A stretch of 38,249 nucleotides of DNA from Pseudomonadota bacterium (GCA_023458595.1 JAEWYT010000055.1:1-38249); one strand, 5' to 3'. Positions 23,428 to 31,139 are shown, counted from the first letter of the stretch. The notes: a model not told the origin generated them from the sequence alone. Numbers and translations: made by a program.

Positions 23428-24648
23428 ATGACGGATACTGCCGCATCCACGCCGCAACTCGCCGGCTCGTCCAAGCGCGATCCCGGCAAGCTGGACCTGC
23501 GCGTCGCGCCCCGCCGTGTCGTCCGCTTCAGGCGCGGTCTTGTCATCGGCGTAGCCGCGCTCGGCTCCGGCGCCATCCTCGGCGTGACCATGATGGCGTT
23601 GCAAGGCCCGGCCCTTCGCATTCAGGGCCAGACCGAGGAGCTCTACAACACAGAACGCAAGCCGACGCCCGATGGCCTTGCCGCGCTGCCCGGCGATTAC
23701 AGCCAGGTCAAGCCGGCAACGCCGGAGCTCGGGCCACCGCTGCCTGGCGACCTCGGGCGGCCGATCCTCGAACGCCGACGCCAGCTCGGCATCGCACCGG
23801 GAGCGACGGAGTTGTCCGCGGAGGAGCAGCGCCTCGCCCAGCAGGCCATCCAGGCGAAGGAGGCCGGCGTCTTCTTCCGTATCGAGAACCGGCCGCGGCA
23901 GGACACGCCGGCGGTGACGAGCCAGTCCCAGCAAACGGCAGCAACGGAAACCGTTTCGCCCGACGCTGACCGCCTGACGCTCGATCCCGAGCGCGACCAG
24001 AACAATCAGCAGCGCAAGCTCGATTTCCTGAACCAGCAGGACACCGGCGGTATCTACAATCCGCACGCCCTGCAGACGCCGGTCTCGCCCTATCAGGTGA
24101 TGGCCGGCAGTGTGATCGCCGCGAGCCTGATCACCGGAATCAATTCCGACCTGCCGGGCCTCGTCGTCGCCCAGGTCACCGAGAACGTCTACGATACGGT
24201 GACCGGCCGCGCGCTGCTGATCCCGCAGGGCTCGCGCCTGATCGGCACCTATGACAGCGTGATTGCCTTCGGCCAGTCGCGTGCGCTGCTTGTCTGGCAG
24301 CGCATCATCCTGCCCAACGGCTCCTCCATCGAGATCGACAATCTGCCTGCCACCGACTCGGCCGGCTATGCCGGGCTCGAGGACGAGGTCGACTACCACA
24401 CCTGGCGGCTCATCAAGGGCATCGCGCTTGCCACCCTGCTCGGCGTCGGCACGGAGTTGAGCCTGGGCAGCGACGAGAGCGATCTGGTCCGGGCAATCCG
24501 CGAGTCCACCCAGCAGAACGTCAATAGGGCCGGCCAGCGCATCACCGAGAAGAACCTGAACATCCAGCCGACCATCACCGTCCGTCCCGGCTGGCCGCTC
24601 AGGATCATCGTCCACAGGGATCTCGTATTGCGCCGCTACCAGGGCTGA
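23428..24648 (+). CDS. trbI: Conjugal transfer protein TrbI (VirB10-like)
   Basis: The 406-residue protein has a single transmembrane helix (about residues 31-55), a proline-rich periplasmic linker (residues 75-125), and the VirB10 C-terminal domain. That domain includes Y-Q-V-M-A-G-S-V-I-A-A-S-L-I-T-G and L-I-P-Q-G-S-R-L-I-G-T-Y-D-S, and ends with I-T-V-R-P-G-W-P-L-R-I-I-V-H-R-D-L-V-L. It spans both membranes as the scaffold of the secretion channel. It is last of the trb structural run, 11 bases after trbG with a GGGGGAGGGG ribosome site. Confidence 0.95.
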   Translation: MTDTAASTPQLAGSSKRDPGKLDLRVAPRRVVRFRRGLVIGVAALGSGAILGVTMMALQGPALRIQGQTEELYNTERKPTPDGLAALPGDYSQVKPATPELGPPLPGDLGRPILERRRQLGIAPGATELSAEEQRLAQQAIQAKEAGVFFRIENRPRQDTPAVTSQSQQTAATETVSPDADRLTLDPERDQNNQQRKLDFLNQQDTGGIYNPHALQTPVSPYQVMAGSVIAASLITGINSDLPGLVVAQVTENVYDTVTGRALLIPQGSRLIGTYDSVIAFGQSRALLVWQRIILPNGSSIEIDNLPATDSAGYAGLEDEVDYHTWRLIKGIALATLLGVGTELSLGSDESDLVRAIRESTQQNVNRAGQRITEKNLNIQPTITVRPGWPLRIIVHRDLVLRRYQG

Positions 24649-24659
24649 AAGGATCGATC

Positions 24660-24985
24660 ATGGCCAATCTGAAACTCGGAAAACTGCCCGACCGCACGCC
24701 GGCGAAGATCACCATCACCGTCGGCGCCGACCTCAACCAGGCGCTACGAGACTATTCCGCCCTCTATCGCGCCAGCTATGGCGAGGCCGAATCCGTCGCC
24801 GAGCTCATTCCCTTCATGCTGGAGGCCTTCCTCGACAGCGACCGCGCCTTCGCCAAGGCGCGCAAGGAGGGGTTGCCGGAGACGAACATCGACAAACCGG
24901 CGCGCCGCGCCCGCTCACCCCGCGCGCGGGCGATCCTGCAGCGGCGTCGCCCGCTGTCTCATCCCCATCGCAGTTCGAGGAGTGA
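24660..24985 (+). CDS. DUF2274 protein with an apparent 2-nt frameshift near its end
   Basis: The first 80 residues (M-A-N-L-K-L-G-K-L-P-D-R-T-P onward) are an intact DUF2274 domain, a small protein regularly found right after trbI in ICEs. Its function is unknown. Around 24903-24904, in a CGCG run, the frame seems to have gained two bases. Skipping them gives P-A-P-R-P-L-T-P-R-A-G, a Pro/Ala-rich tail that stops at 24985, three bases before the DUF736 ATG. As the sequence stands, the frame instead runs on to 25916 through both following genes, giving a 418-residue protein with meaningless tail. Either a natural slip or a sequencing error could explain it. Confidence 0.75.
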
Positions 24986-24988
24986 CCC

Positions 24989-25306
24989 ATGCAAATCGGC
25001 GCCTTCACTTTGTCCAATGACGGCGGCTGGAACGGTTCCATCCGCACGCTCACCATCGACGCCAAGGTCCGGCTCGTCCCCAACGACGACCGTACCCATG
25101 ACAACGCCCCGGCATTTCGAGTCCTTGTCGGCAACGCCCGCATCGGTGACGCCTGGGACGCCCGGACGACGGGCGATCACCCGAAGTACTATCTCCGCGT
25201 CCGTCTTGACGACCCGAACCTTTCCGAGCCCTTCACCGCCGCCCTGTTCCCGTCCGAGGAGGGTGATCGGGCGCAACTCGTCTGGAACAGGCGGCGGGTA
25301 CAGTAG
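24989..25306 (+). CDS. DUF736 family protein
   Basis: The 105-residue protein matches DUF736: I-G-A-F-T-L-S at the start, A-P-A-F-R-V-L in the middle, and a late Y-L-R-V-R-L-D-D-P-N-L-S. These proteins are widespread on ICEs and plasmids of alphaproteobacteria and have no established function. GAGGAG lies five bases before the ATG. It should be co-transcribed with the trb run. Confidence 0.88.
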   Translation: MQIGAFTLSNDGGWNGSIRTLTIDAKVRLVPNDDRTHDNAPAFRVLVGNARIGDAWDARTTGDHPKYYLRVRLDDPNLSEPFTAALFPSEEGDRAQLVWNRRRVQ

Positions 25307-25380
25307 CAGCATGAGCGCCATACTCGTGGTCGAGCTGTTTAGTTCCGGTTGCAGGGGATCAGGGGGGTGTGATACAAAGT

Positions 25381-25406
25381 CTCGGCATTTATGTATTATT
25401 GCCGAG
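25381..25406. promoter_or_regulatory. Inverted repeat upstream of the AbiE pair (likely operator/promoter)
   Basis: CTCGGCA (25381-25387) and TGCCGAG (25400-25406) are perfect complements separated by 12 AT-rich bases that contain TATTAT, a good -10 candidate. The repeat ends 10 bases before the antitoxin ATG at 25417. AbiEi-type antitoxins are known to repress their own promoter by binding inverted repeats, so this is a good autoregulatory site candidate. The match of geometry is mine; binding is inferred. Confidence 0.55.
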
Positions 25407-25416
25407 CATACGGAAC

Positions 25417-26031
25417 ATGGCAGGAACAGCTCAAGGAACGCTGAAGGATCGTGCGATCACCGTCGCCAGGGAGCGCGGTATCGCGCGCGCGCGCGATTTC
25501 GATGCAGCGGGCATTCCGCGCGCCTACCTGCGGAGGCTGCAAGACGAGGGGCTTCTGGTGCGTATGGGGCGCGGCCTCTATCAACTTGCCGATGCGGAAT
25601 GGTCCGAGTCCCACAGCCTTGCCGAAGCCGCTCGGGCCGTGCCCCACGGTGTTATCTGCCTGCTCTCCGCGCTCAGATTCCACGAACTCACGACGCAACT
25701 GCCACATCAGGTGTGGATGCTGATCGGTCACAAGAAGTGGGCGCCGAAAAACCCGCCGGTGTCCCTGCGCATCATCCGCGCCACCGGCGACGCCCTGACC
25801 GTCGGCGTGGACCGGCACACAATCGAGCAGGTAGAAGTACCTATCACCAATCCCGCCAAGACGGTCGCCGACTGCTTCAAATACCGCAGCCAGGTCGGTC
25901 TCGATGTCGCCATTGAGGCGCTCAGAGACTGTCTCCGAAGCCGCCGCGCCACGGTCGATGACATTTGGCATTTCGCCGCCATCGACCGTGTGCAGAACGT
26001 GATGCGGCCCTATATCGAGGCCACGGTATGA
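25417..26031 (+). CDS. AbiEi-family type IV antitoxin
   Basis: From the ATG at 25417 the protein is 204 residues. An N-terminal winged helix (about residues 10-55, A-R-D-F-D-A-A-G-I-P-R-A-Y-L-R-R-L then G-L-Y-Q-L) would bind DNA, and the C-terminal domain is the AbiEi antitoxin part (I-T-N-P-A-K-T-V-A-D-C-F-K-Y-R is the family mark). An upstream GTG at 25369 would add 16 residues but would swallow the inverted repeat. The antitoxin represses the operon and prevents toxin action without forming a stable complex in characterised AbiE systems. Its stop overlaps the toxin start as ATGA. Confidence 0.88.
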   Translation: MAGTAQGTLKDRAITVARERGIARARDFDAAGIPRAYLRRLQDEGLLVRMGRGLYQLADAEWSESHSLAEAARAVPHGVICLLSALRFHELTTQLPHQVWMLIGHKKWAPKNPPVSLRIIRATGDALTVGVDRHTIEQVEVPITNPAKTVADCFKYRSQVGLDVAIEALRDCLRSRRATVDDIWHFAAIDRVQNVMRPYIEATV

Positions 26032-26948
26032 CCCCGAAACCTCCGCTCAAAAATGTCGGTGCCTCGGTCAGGGCACGCCTCACCCGGCGCGCGAGCGAAC
26101 GCAAGGAAAACGTCCAGCTTGCGCTCACGCGCTATGCCATAGAGCGGCTTCTCTACCGGCTGAGCGTCTCGGCCTATAGCGGGCAATTCGTCCTCAAAGG
26201 CGCCATGCTGTTCAGCCTCTGGACGCCCACGCCCTATCGGGCGACCGGCGATCTCGATCTTCTGGGGTACGGCGACGCGGCGCCGGAGCGGATCGCTGCG
26301 GTCTTCCGCGAAATTTGCGGGATCGACGTCGAGGACGATGGCGTGGTCTTCAAGCCAGATACCCTGCGGGCCGAGCCGGCTCGGGCTGAAGACGAATATA
26401 GCGGCGTCCGGATCACCATGACCGCCGAGATCGCCGGCGCGCGCCTGCCCATCCAGATCGACATCGGATTTGGCGATGCGGTGACCCCGGCCGTGCAGGA
26501 CATCGACTATCCCTCGCTGCTCGATATGCCGGTGCCTCGGCTGCGAGCCTACCCGCCCGAGACGGTCGTGGCCGAGAAATTCCAGGCGCTGATCGCGCTC
26601 GGCATGCTCAACAGCCGCATGAAGGATTTCTTCGACCTCTGGGCGATCTCGGAGACGTTTTCCTTCAACGGACCGGTCCTCGCGCAAGCTATCGCCGCGA
26701 CCTTCGATCGCCGCCGCACGGACATCCCCACGGATACGCCCATCGCCCTGACGCCGGCCTTTGCCGAAGACGCCGCGAAACAGGCGCAGTGGCAGGGGTT
26801 CCTGCGCCGGACCGCGATCGCCATGGCCCCTGGTCCTTTTGCCGAGTTGCAGGCCAGGGTGACCGCGTTCGTTCTCCCGCCTGCCCATGCTCTTTTGGCT
26901 GGCAAGGCCTTCGATGGGACATGGAACGCGGGCGGCCCCTGGAAGTAA
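26028..26948 (+). CDS. AbiEii/AbiGii-family nucleotidyltransferase toxin
   Basis: From the ATG at 26028 the protein is 306 residues. The nucleotidyltransferase core is visible: F-V-L-K-G-A-M-L-F-S near residue 60 and R-A-T-G-D-L-D-L-L-G near residue 78 with the acidic pair, then Q-I-D-I-G-F-G-D near residue 150. The C-terminal segment V-A-E-K-F-Q-A-L-I-A-L-G-M-L-N-S-R-M-K-D-F-F-D is also typical. Relatives transfer nucleotides to tRNA acceptor ends and stop growth, sometimes giving phage resistance. With the antitoxin it would help keep the element in the population. This pair appears intact although the transfer genes around it are broken. Confidence 0.9.
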   Translation: MTPKPPLKNVGASVRARLTRRASERKENVQLALTRYAIERLLYRLSVSAYSGQFVLKGAMLFSLWTPTPYRATGDLDLLGYGDAAPERIAAVFREICGIDVEDDGVVFKPDTLRAEPARAEDEYSGVRITMTAEIAGARLPIQIDIGFGDAVTPAVQDIDYPSLLDMPVPRLRAYPPETVVAEKFQALIALGMLNSRMKDFFDLWAISETFSFNGPVLAQAIAATFDRRRTDIPTDTPIALTPAFAEDAAKQAQWQGFLRRTAIAMAPGPFAELQARVTAFVLPPAHALLAGKAFDGTWNAGGPWK

Positions 26949-27067
26949 TGCAAAGGAGCGTGCTGCGGCCGGCGCTTCATCACTACGCTCGCGCCTCCTC
27001 CGGCGCGCCCATGTCTTTCACTAGGTAGCCCTAAAGCGAGGACAAAGCCGGGGCCAGGTAAGAGCGG

Positions 27068-27322
27068 ATGGACTTCTCGCGGTCAGGAACTCCGACCGAC
27101 AATGCGCGTATCGAGTCCTCCAACGGCTCGCTCCGCGACGAGTGCCCGAATGCGAACTGGTTCGCTTCGATGGCCGACGCGAAGGCCAGGATCGAGGCAT
27201 GGCGCAGGGAGTGCAACGAGAGCTGGCCCCACATGGTTTTCCATGGACTGTCGCCCGCCGAATCTGCCCGGAAAACCGGATCGTACGGAGAAAGCATCAG
27301 GCTTATCGCCGTCGGAAACTAA
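27068..27322 (+). pseudogene. IS3-family transposase C-terminal remnant
   Basis: These 84 codons match the end of an IS3-family OrfB (IS407-like group): D-F-S-R-S-G-T-P-T-D-N-A-R-I-E, where the last E is the final acidic residue of the DDE triad, then W-F-A-S-M-A-D-A-K-A-R-I-E-A-W-R-R. The rest of the integrase core is absent; an in-frame TAA lies six bases before the ATG. Several usual residues are changed (E-S-S-N-G for ESFNG, N-E-S-W-P-H for NE-RPH), indicating decay. It lies between the ICE relic and the next operon. Confidence 0.75.
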
Positions 27323-27413
27323 CGTCGATCCCGGCCCGCCAAGCCCAAGCGCTTCAAAACCGACCGAAAACTAACACCAGAAACGGACCACTTTCGCCAT
27401 GTCGCGTCAGGTA

Positions 27414-27442
27414 TTGACAAGTTATCGATCGATCGATAGACA
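27414..27442 (+). promoter_or_regulatory. Predicted sigma70-type promoter of the polyamine-type ABC/CoA operon
   Basis: A consensus -35 box TTGACA occurs at 27414-27419. The best-spaced -10 is TAGACA at 27437-27442 (17-bp spacer), with weaker alternatives nearby. The binding-protein ATG follows at 27484. The spacer is filled by the palindrome described separately. Confidence 0.5.
27423..27438. promoter_or_regulatory. Perfect 16-bp palindrome in the promoter spacer (likely TetR operator)
   Basis: TATCGATCGATCGATA is fully self-complementary and lies between the -35 and -10 boxes. A repressor dimer there would block RNA polymerase. The operon's own TetR gene (35315-36052) is the obvious candidate ligand. 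I did not see the same palindrome elsewhere in the window. Confidence 0.6.
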
Positions 27443-27483
27443 CAATGGGCGGTCTTTCACGCCAGCAAGAGGGAAGATGGAAT

Positions 27484-28554
27484 ATGAAGGCCTTCCGTGT
27501 GCACACCTATGCGGCCCTAGCCTGCCTCGTCGCGTTGGCCACGACATCGCATGTCGCTGTTGCCGCCTCCTGCCATCCCGACGGAAACCCGATCGAGGGC
27601 GAGGTCACCTTCAACTCGAGCGGCGGTTCCTATGGTGAGAACATCGAGCGCATCTTCTTCCGCGCCTTCGAGGCGGAATGCGGGGTCCGCGTCAACCATG
27701 TCACCGACGCTCGCACGTACGAGCAGATGCGGCAGTACGTCCAAACCGGCAACGTGCCCTGGGATATCGGCGGAACACGCCGTGACCAAGAGTTTCCCCT
27801 CGGGATCTCCGAAGGGATTCTCCACAAGCTGCCAGAGGGTTTCTGGTCGTCGATCGAAGCGGACATGGCGCCCGGCTCGGTTAACCAGTACGGGGCATGG
27901 GCGACCCCTTATTCCGACGTGCTGGTCTACTCCACGCAGGCCCTCCCGAACGGCATGAAGTCCTGGGCGGACTTCTGGGACGTGGAGAAGTTCCCCGGGC
28001 CGCGCACGATGCAGAACAGCTCGGCGAACCTGGTGATGGCGTTGATAGCGGACGGCGTGCCGCCAGATCAGGTCTACCCGCTCGACCTCGACCGGGCTTT
28101 CGCCAAGATGGACGAGATCCGGCCGCACATTCGCAGCTTCTGGACCGCGGGCGACCAGTCGGTGCAGGGTATCGTCAATGGCGAGTTCGTCGCCGGCACA
28201 GCCTGGAACGGACGCGTCTATTCCGCCGCGAAGGCCGGCCGGCCGGTCGCCGCTGCTTGGGACGGAGCGCTGCTGCGCGTCTCCTGGAACTTCATCCTGA
28301 AGGGCGCGCCGAATGTGCGCAATGCCGAGGCATTGCTGTACTTCATGCAGCGCCCGGAGCTGCAGGCCGAACTCGCCAAGGCCTCCGGCTACGCGGGCGG
28401 CGCCAACATCACGCCCTATATCGACGAGGCGCTGGCCTCGGCCCTTGCAACCAGTGCCGATCACGTGGCCGTCGCCTCCGTCGTCGACGCGCAGTGGTGG
28501 GCGGACAACAACGCAGACGTCCAGGCTCGCTGGGACGCCTGGATGGCGCAGTAA
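27484..28554 (+). CDS. Substrate-binding protein of a putrescine/spermidine-type ABC importer
   Basis: From the ATG at 27484 the protein is 356 residues with a Sec signal peptide (A-A-L-A-C-L-V-A-L-A-T-T-S-H-V-A-V-A, cleaved near A-V-A-A-S). The mature part is a PotD/SBP type 2 fold: P-W-D-I-G-G near residue 95, Y-G-A-W-A-T-P-Y-S-D-V-L-V-Y-S-T near residue 138, and N-F-I-L-K-G-A-P-N near 275. A GAGGGA ribosome site is about nine bases upstream. It is the first gene of the operon and defines substrate choice; polyamine binding is not assured since this family also takes up other amines, iron and organic acids. Confidence 0.88.
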   Translation: MKAFRVHTYAALACLVALATTSHVAVAASCHPDGNPIEGEVTFNSSGGSYGENIERIFFRAFEAECGVRVNHVTDARTYEQMRQYVQTGNVPWDIGGTRRDQEFPLGISEGILHKLPEGFWSSIEADMAPGSVNQYGAWATPYSDVLVYSTQALPNGMKSWADFWDVEKFPGPRTMQNSSANLVMALIADGVPPDQVYPLDLDRAFAKMDEIRPHIRSFWTAGDQSVQGIVNGEFVAGTAWNGRVYSAAKAGRPVAAAWDGALLRVSWNFILKGAPNVRNAEALLYFMQRPELQAELAKASGYAGGANITPYIDEALASALATSADHVAVASVVDAQWWADNNADVQARWDAWMAQ

Positions 28555-28576
28555 TCGCCCGTAAGGAGACTGATCT

Positions 28577-29371
28577 ATGACGAGCCTCGTGACCGTCGAG
28601 CAACGCGACGACATATACCTGATCGGGCTGAATGACCCGGAGCATCTGAATGCCTTCTCGATGCCGCTCCTGGAGGAGCTGCACGAGGTCCTGCAGAAAT
28701 CGGCGTCGGAAGGCGCGCGGAAGTTCGTGTTCCACGGTCACGGGCCGTCCTTCTCCTCCGGCGCCCACATGGGCGACTATCTGGAGACACTGAACCAGAT
28801 CGCCGCCAACGCGGCTGCACGGTTCCACGAGTCCGAGCGCAAGATCATCGAGATGGTGCGCATCCTGCGGCGCCCGAACACATTCTCGGTTGCAGCGGTG
28901 CACGGCTGGGCGGTTGGCATGGGCGTGGAGCTCTCCGTCGCCTGCGATTTCGTCGTGGCCGCGCCCGACGCGCGGTTCTGGCTGCCGGAGACGGCCGTCG
29001 GCTGGAACGCGGGAATGGCGCTGACGACCCGCTTGTCGCGCGCCGTCGGCGCGGGCTGGGCGCGGCGTATGCTGCTCCTGGGCGACCGGATCACCGGCGA
29101 GCAGGCCGAGGCGATCGGCCTTGTCGCCCGTCTCGCGCCGGCCGATGCGGTTGTCGACGGCGCCATCGAGCTGATCCAGAAACTGGACGGGCAGTCGCCC
29201 CTGGCTGTGCAGTACGAGAAGCTGCTGATCGATGTCCTTGCCAACGCCTCCGATGAGCAGGCGATGGAACTCGAGATCATCACCGGCTACTGGCTCGGCC
29301 ACACCAGGGACGTCCGGGAGGCGGCGCAGGCGTTCGTTGAGAAGCGGCCTCCGCAGTTTACCGGTAGCTGA
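28577..29371 (+). CDS. Enoyl-CoA hydratase/isomerase (crotonase) family protein
   Basis: The 264-residue protein has the crotonase core: oxyanion-hole segment F-S-S-G-A-H-M near residue 58, the G-W-A-V-G-M-G-V-E-L-S-V-A-C-D helix start near residue 112, and W-L-P-E-T-A-V-G-W-N-A-G near residue 137. Both Glu positions equivalent to rat crotonase Glu144 and Glu164 are kept (V-E-L and P-E), so hydration of a 2-enoyl-CoA is feasible. Placement between the binding protein and permeases of an importer, with an acyl-CoA ligase four genes along, indicates that the imported substrate is activated as a CoA thioester. AAGGAG lies 7 bases upstream of ATG. Confidence 0.88.
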   Translation: MTSLVTVEQRDDIYLIGLNDPEHLNAFSMPLLEELHEVLQKSASEGARKFVFHGHGPSFSSGAHMGDYLETLNQIAANAAARFHESERKIIEMVRILRRPNTFSVAAVHGWAVGMGVELSVACDFVVAAPDARFWLPETAVGWNAGMALTTRLSRAVGAGWARRMLLLGDRITGEQAEAIGLVARLAPADAVVDGAIELIQKLDGQSPLAVQYEKLLIDVLANASDEQAMELEIITGYWLGHTRDVREAAQAFVEKRPPQFTGS

Positions 29372-29386
29372 TACTCGCGCACTTCG

Positions 29387-29408
29387 GCCGGAGGTCTCGG
29401 CCTCCGGC
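29387..29408 (+). terminator. Strong hairpin between enoyl-CoA hydratase and permease genes
   Basis: GCCGGAGG and CCTCCGGC form a perfect 8-bp stem with a six-base TCTCGG loop, in the 44-base gap. No T-run follows, so it is not a classic terminator. It could cause partial termination or protect the upstream mRNA 3' end, letting the binding protein and hydratase be made in excess over the permeases. Confidence 0.45.
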
Positions 29409-29415
29409 TGCAGGG

Positions 29416-30333
29416 ATGATGGCGATGACGGACACGAGAGTGCAGGTCGAAGCTGCGATCGATGCGGGGCCGCGGAGCACGCGCGCCGCGCGCCGCCGGC
29501 TCCTGCAGATATCGTTGCTCGCTCCCGCGGTGCTCCTGGTTGCTGCATGTGTAGTCGCGCCGACGCTGATGGCGCTGGTCGACTCCTTAAAGAATGCCGG
29601 TCAGTGGACGCTGACGAACTACGCGACTTTCGCTACCCGCGCCCCGTATCCGCAGGTGCTGACCAACACGCTCGTCATCGCCGGCCTGGTGACCGTCATC
29701 ACGGTAGTCATGACCGCGCCACTGTCGGCGTTCCTGGCCACGCGGGACAACCGCGCCGCCGCGATCGTGCTGGGGCTGATCGCAGCCTCGATGTGGATCT
29801 CGATCCTGGTCAAGATATACGCGTGGCAGGTGGTCCTTGCCCGCCTCGGGCCGCTGAACTACCTGCTCGCCTCGGCCGGGCTCGCGTCGGAGCCGGTGCC
29901 CTTCCTCTACACGCGCGGCGCCGTGGTGTTGAGCATGGTGCAGTTTCTGGTCCCCTACGCTGCCATGATGATGTACGCCGGCATGAAGCGGGTCGACTGG
30001 GACCTCATCATCGCGTCCAGGACGCTCGGCGCCCGCACATGGACCGTCTTCCGGCAGGTCTACTGGCCGCAGGTACGCTTCTCCGTCGTCACCGCCGGGC
30101 TTGTCGTGTTCATGGTCGCGACCAGCTTCTACGTCGCGCCCGCACTGCTCGGCGGGCCGCGTGAGGTGATGGTCGGGATGCAGATGCACTCCGACCTCGT
30201 CAACCGCTACGACTCCGGCATGGCCGCGACCACAGGCGTGGTCCTGACGGCGCTCCTCCTGACGGTCGCCTGGGTGACGCTGCGGCTCGCGGGGGTGTCT
30301 TTCGCCCGCGCCGCGGACGAGCTTGCCGCATGA
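29416..30333 (+). CDS. ABC transporter permease, PotB-type
   Basis: The 305-residue inner-membrane protein has about six hydrophobic helices starting near residue 32 (I-S-L-L-A-P-A-V-L-L-V-A-A-C-V-V-A-P). The permease EAA loop is D-W-D-L-I-I-A-S-R-T-L-G-A-R-T near residue 195. An ATG three codons in (29425) is an alternative start. It overlaps the next permease by four bases. Confidence 0.9.
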   Translation: MMAMTDTRVQVEAAIDAGPRSTRAARRRLLQISLLAPAVLLVAACVVAPTLMALVDSLKNAGQWTLTNYATFATRAPYPQVLTNTLVIAGLVTVITVVMTAPLSAFLATRDNRAAAIVLGLIAASMWISILVKIYAWQVVLARLGPLNYLLASAGLASEPVPFLYTRGAVVLSMVQFLVPYAAMMMYAGMKRVDWDLIIASRTLGARTWTVFRQVYWPQVRFSVVTAGLVVFMVATSFYVAPALLGGPREVMVGMQMHSDLVNRYDSGMAATTGVVLTALLLTVAWVTLRLAGVSFARAADELAA

Positions 30334-31139
30334 ATCGGGGGCGGGGGCTGGCGATGGTCGGCTGGGCCTATGCCTGGCTGGTGCTGCTGTTCGTGCTGCT
30401 GCCGGTCGTCATCATGGTGCCGGCGAGCTTCGGCTCGTCCGAGACGCTGGAGTTCCCGCCGCGCGACTACAGCCTGCGCTGGTACGCTCAGGTGCTCGGC
30501 GACCGGGCCTGGCTCGGCTCTGCCGCCCTGTCCGCCCGCCTTGCCCTGATCGCTGCGCTGATCGCCACCGTGGCCGGCCTGCTCCTCGGCGTCGCGCATC
30601 TGCTGCTCGGGCGCATCAGGCCGAACCTCCGGGCCTTCCTGATGCTGCCGATCGTCGCGCCGCACATCGTCATGGCGACCGGCCTGTTTTCGATCCTGCT
30701 GAGCTTCCGCGCTCTCGGCGACCCGACGGTGCTCGCCATCGTGCACGCGACGCTGGCGGTGCCGCTGACGATGATCGTGTTCGTCAACGCGGTTGATTCG
30801 ATCGATCCGCTGCTGTGGACGGCGGCCCGAACGCTCGGCGCGCGCTGGTGGACGATCATGCGCCAGATCATCATGCCACTGATGCTGACCAGCGCCATCG
30901 TCGCCTTCGTGCTGGCGCTGGTCGTGTCCTGGGACGAGGTGACCTTCGCGATCTTCATTGGACCGTCGCGGCTGCCGACGCTGCCCGCACGCATGTTCTA
31001 CTATCTCAGGGAACTGATCACCCCGGCCCTGACGGCGGTCGCGACCCTTCTGGTGGCGGCGACACTGATGGGCGGACTGCTGGTGCTCGCGATCAACCGC
31101 TTCCGGCGTGTTCCCGGGCCGACGGAGACGAGCACATGA
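30330..31139 (+). CDS. ABC transporter permease, PotC-type
   Basis: The 269-residue membrane protein has the PotC layout: opening helix (residues 12-32), P-R-D-Y-S-L-R-W-Y near residue 47, and the EAA loop W-T-A-A-R-T-L-G-A-R-W-W near residue 165. It pairs with the PotB-type protein. Both ends overlap neighbours as ATGA, including the acyl-CoA ligase start, binding transport to metabolism in one translated unit. Confidence 0.9.
   Translation: MNRGRGLAMVGWAYAWLVLLFVLLPVVIMVPASFGSSETLEFPPRDYSLRWYAQVLGDRAWLGSAALSARLALIAALIATVAGLLLGVAHLLLGRIRPNLRAFLMLPIVAPHIVMATGLFSILLSFRALGDPTVLAIVHATLAVPLTMIVFVNAVDSIDPLLWTAARTLGARWWTIMRQIIMPLMLTSAIVAFVLALVVSWDEVTFAIFIGPSRLPTLPARMFYYLRELITPALTAVATLLVAATLMGGLLVLAINRFRRVPGPTETST

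Larger units (their letters stand above)
19320..26948 (+). mobile_element. Remnant of a tRNA-Pro-integrated conjugative element (ICE)
   Basis: The segment runs from the tRNA-Pro att relic through a truncated trb operon (trbE tail, J, L, F, G, I), DUF2274 and DUF736 genes to an AbiEi/AbiEii toxin-antitoxin pair. This order is characteristic of alphaproteobacterial and betaproteobacterial ICEs with P-type secretion. TrbB, C, D, most of TrbE, TraG, relaxase and integrase are absent from this window, so it cannot transfer by itself. The right boundary is uncertain; an IS3 relic at 27068 may mark or obscure it. Confidence 0.75.

Noticed and set aside
24660..25916. 418-codon reading frame starting at the DUF2274 gene
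   Set aside because: Only the first 80 residues are conserved; the rest overlaps DUF736 and the AbiEi gene in another phase and is better explained as a frameshift.
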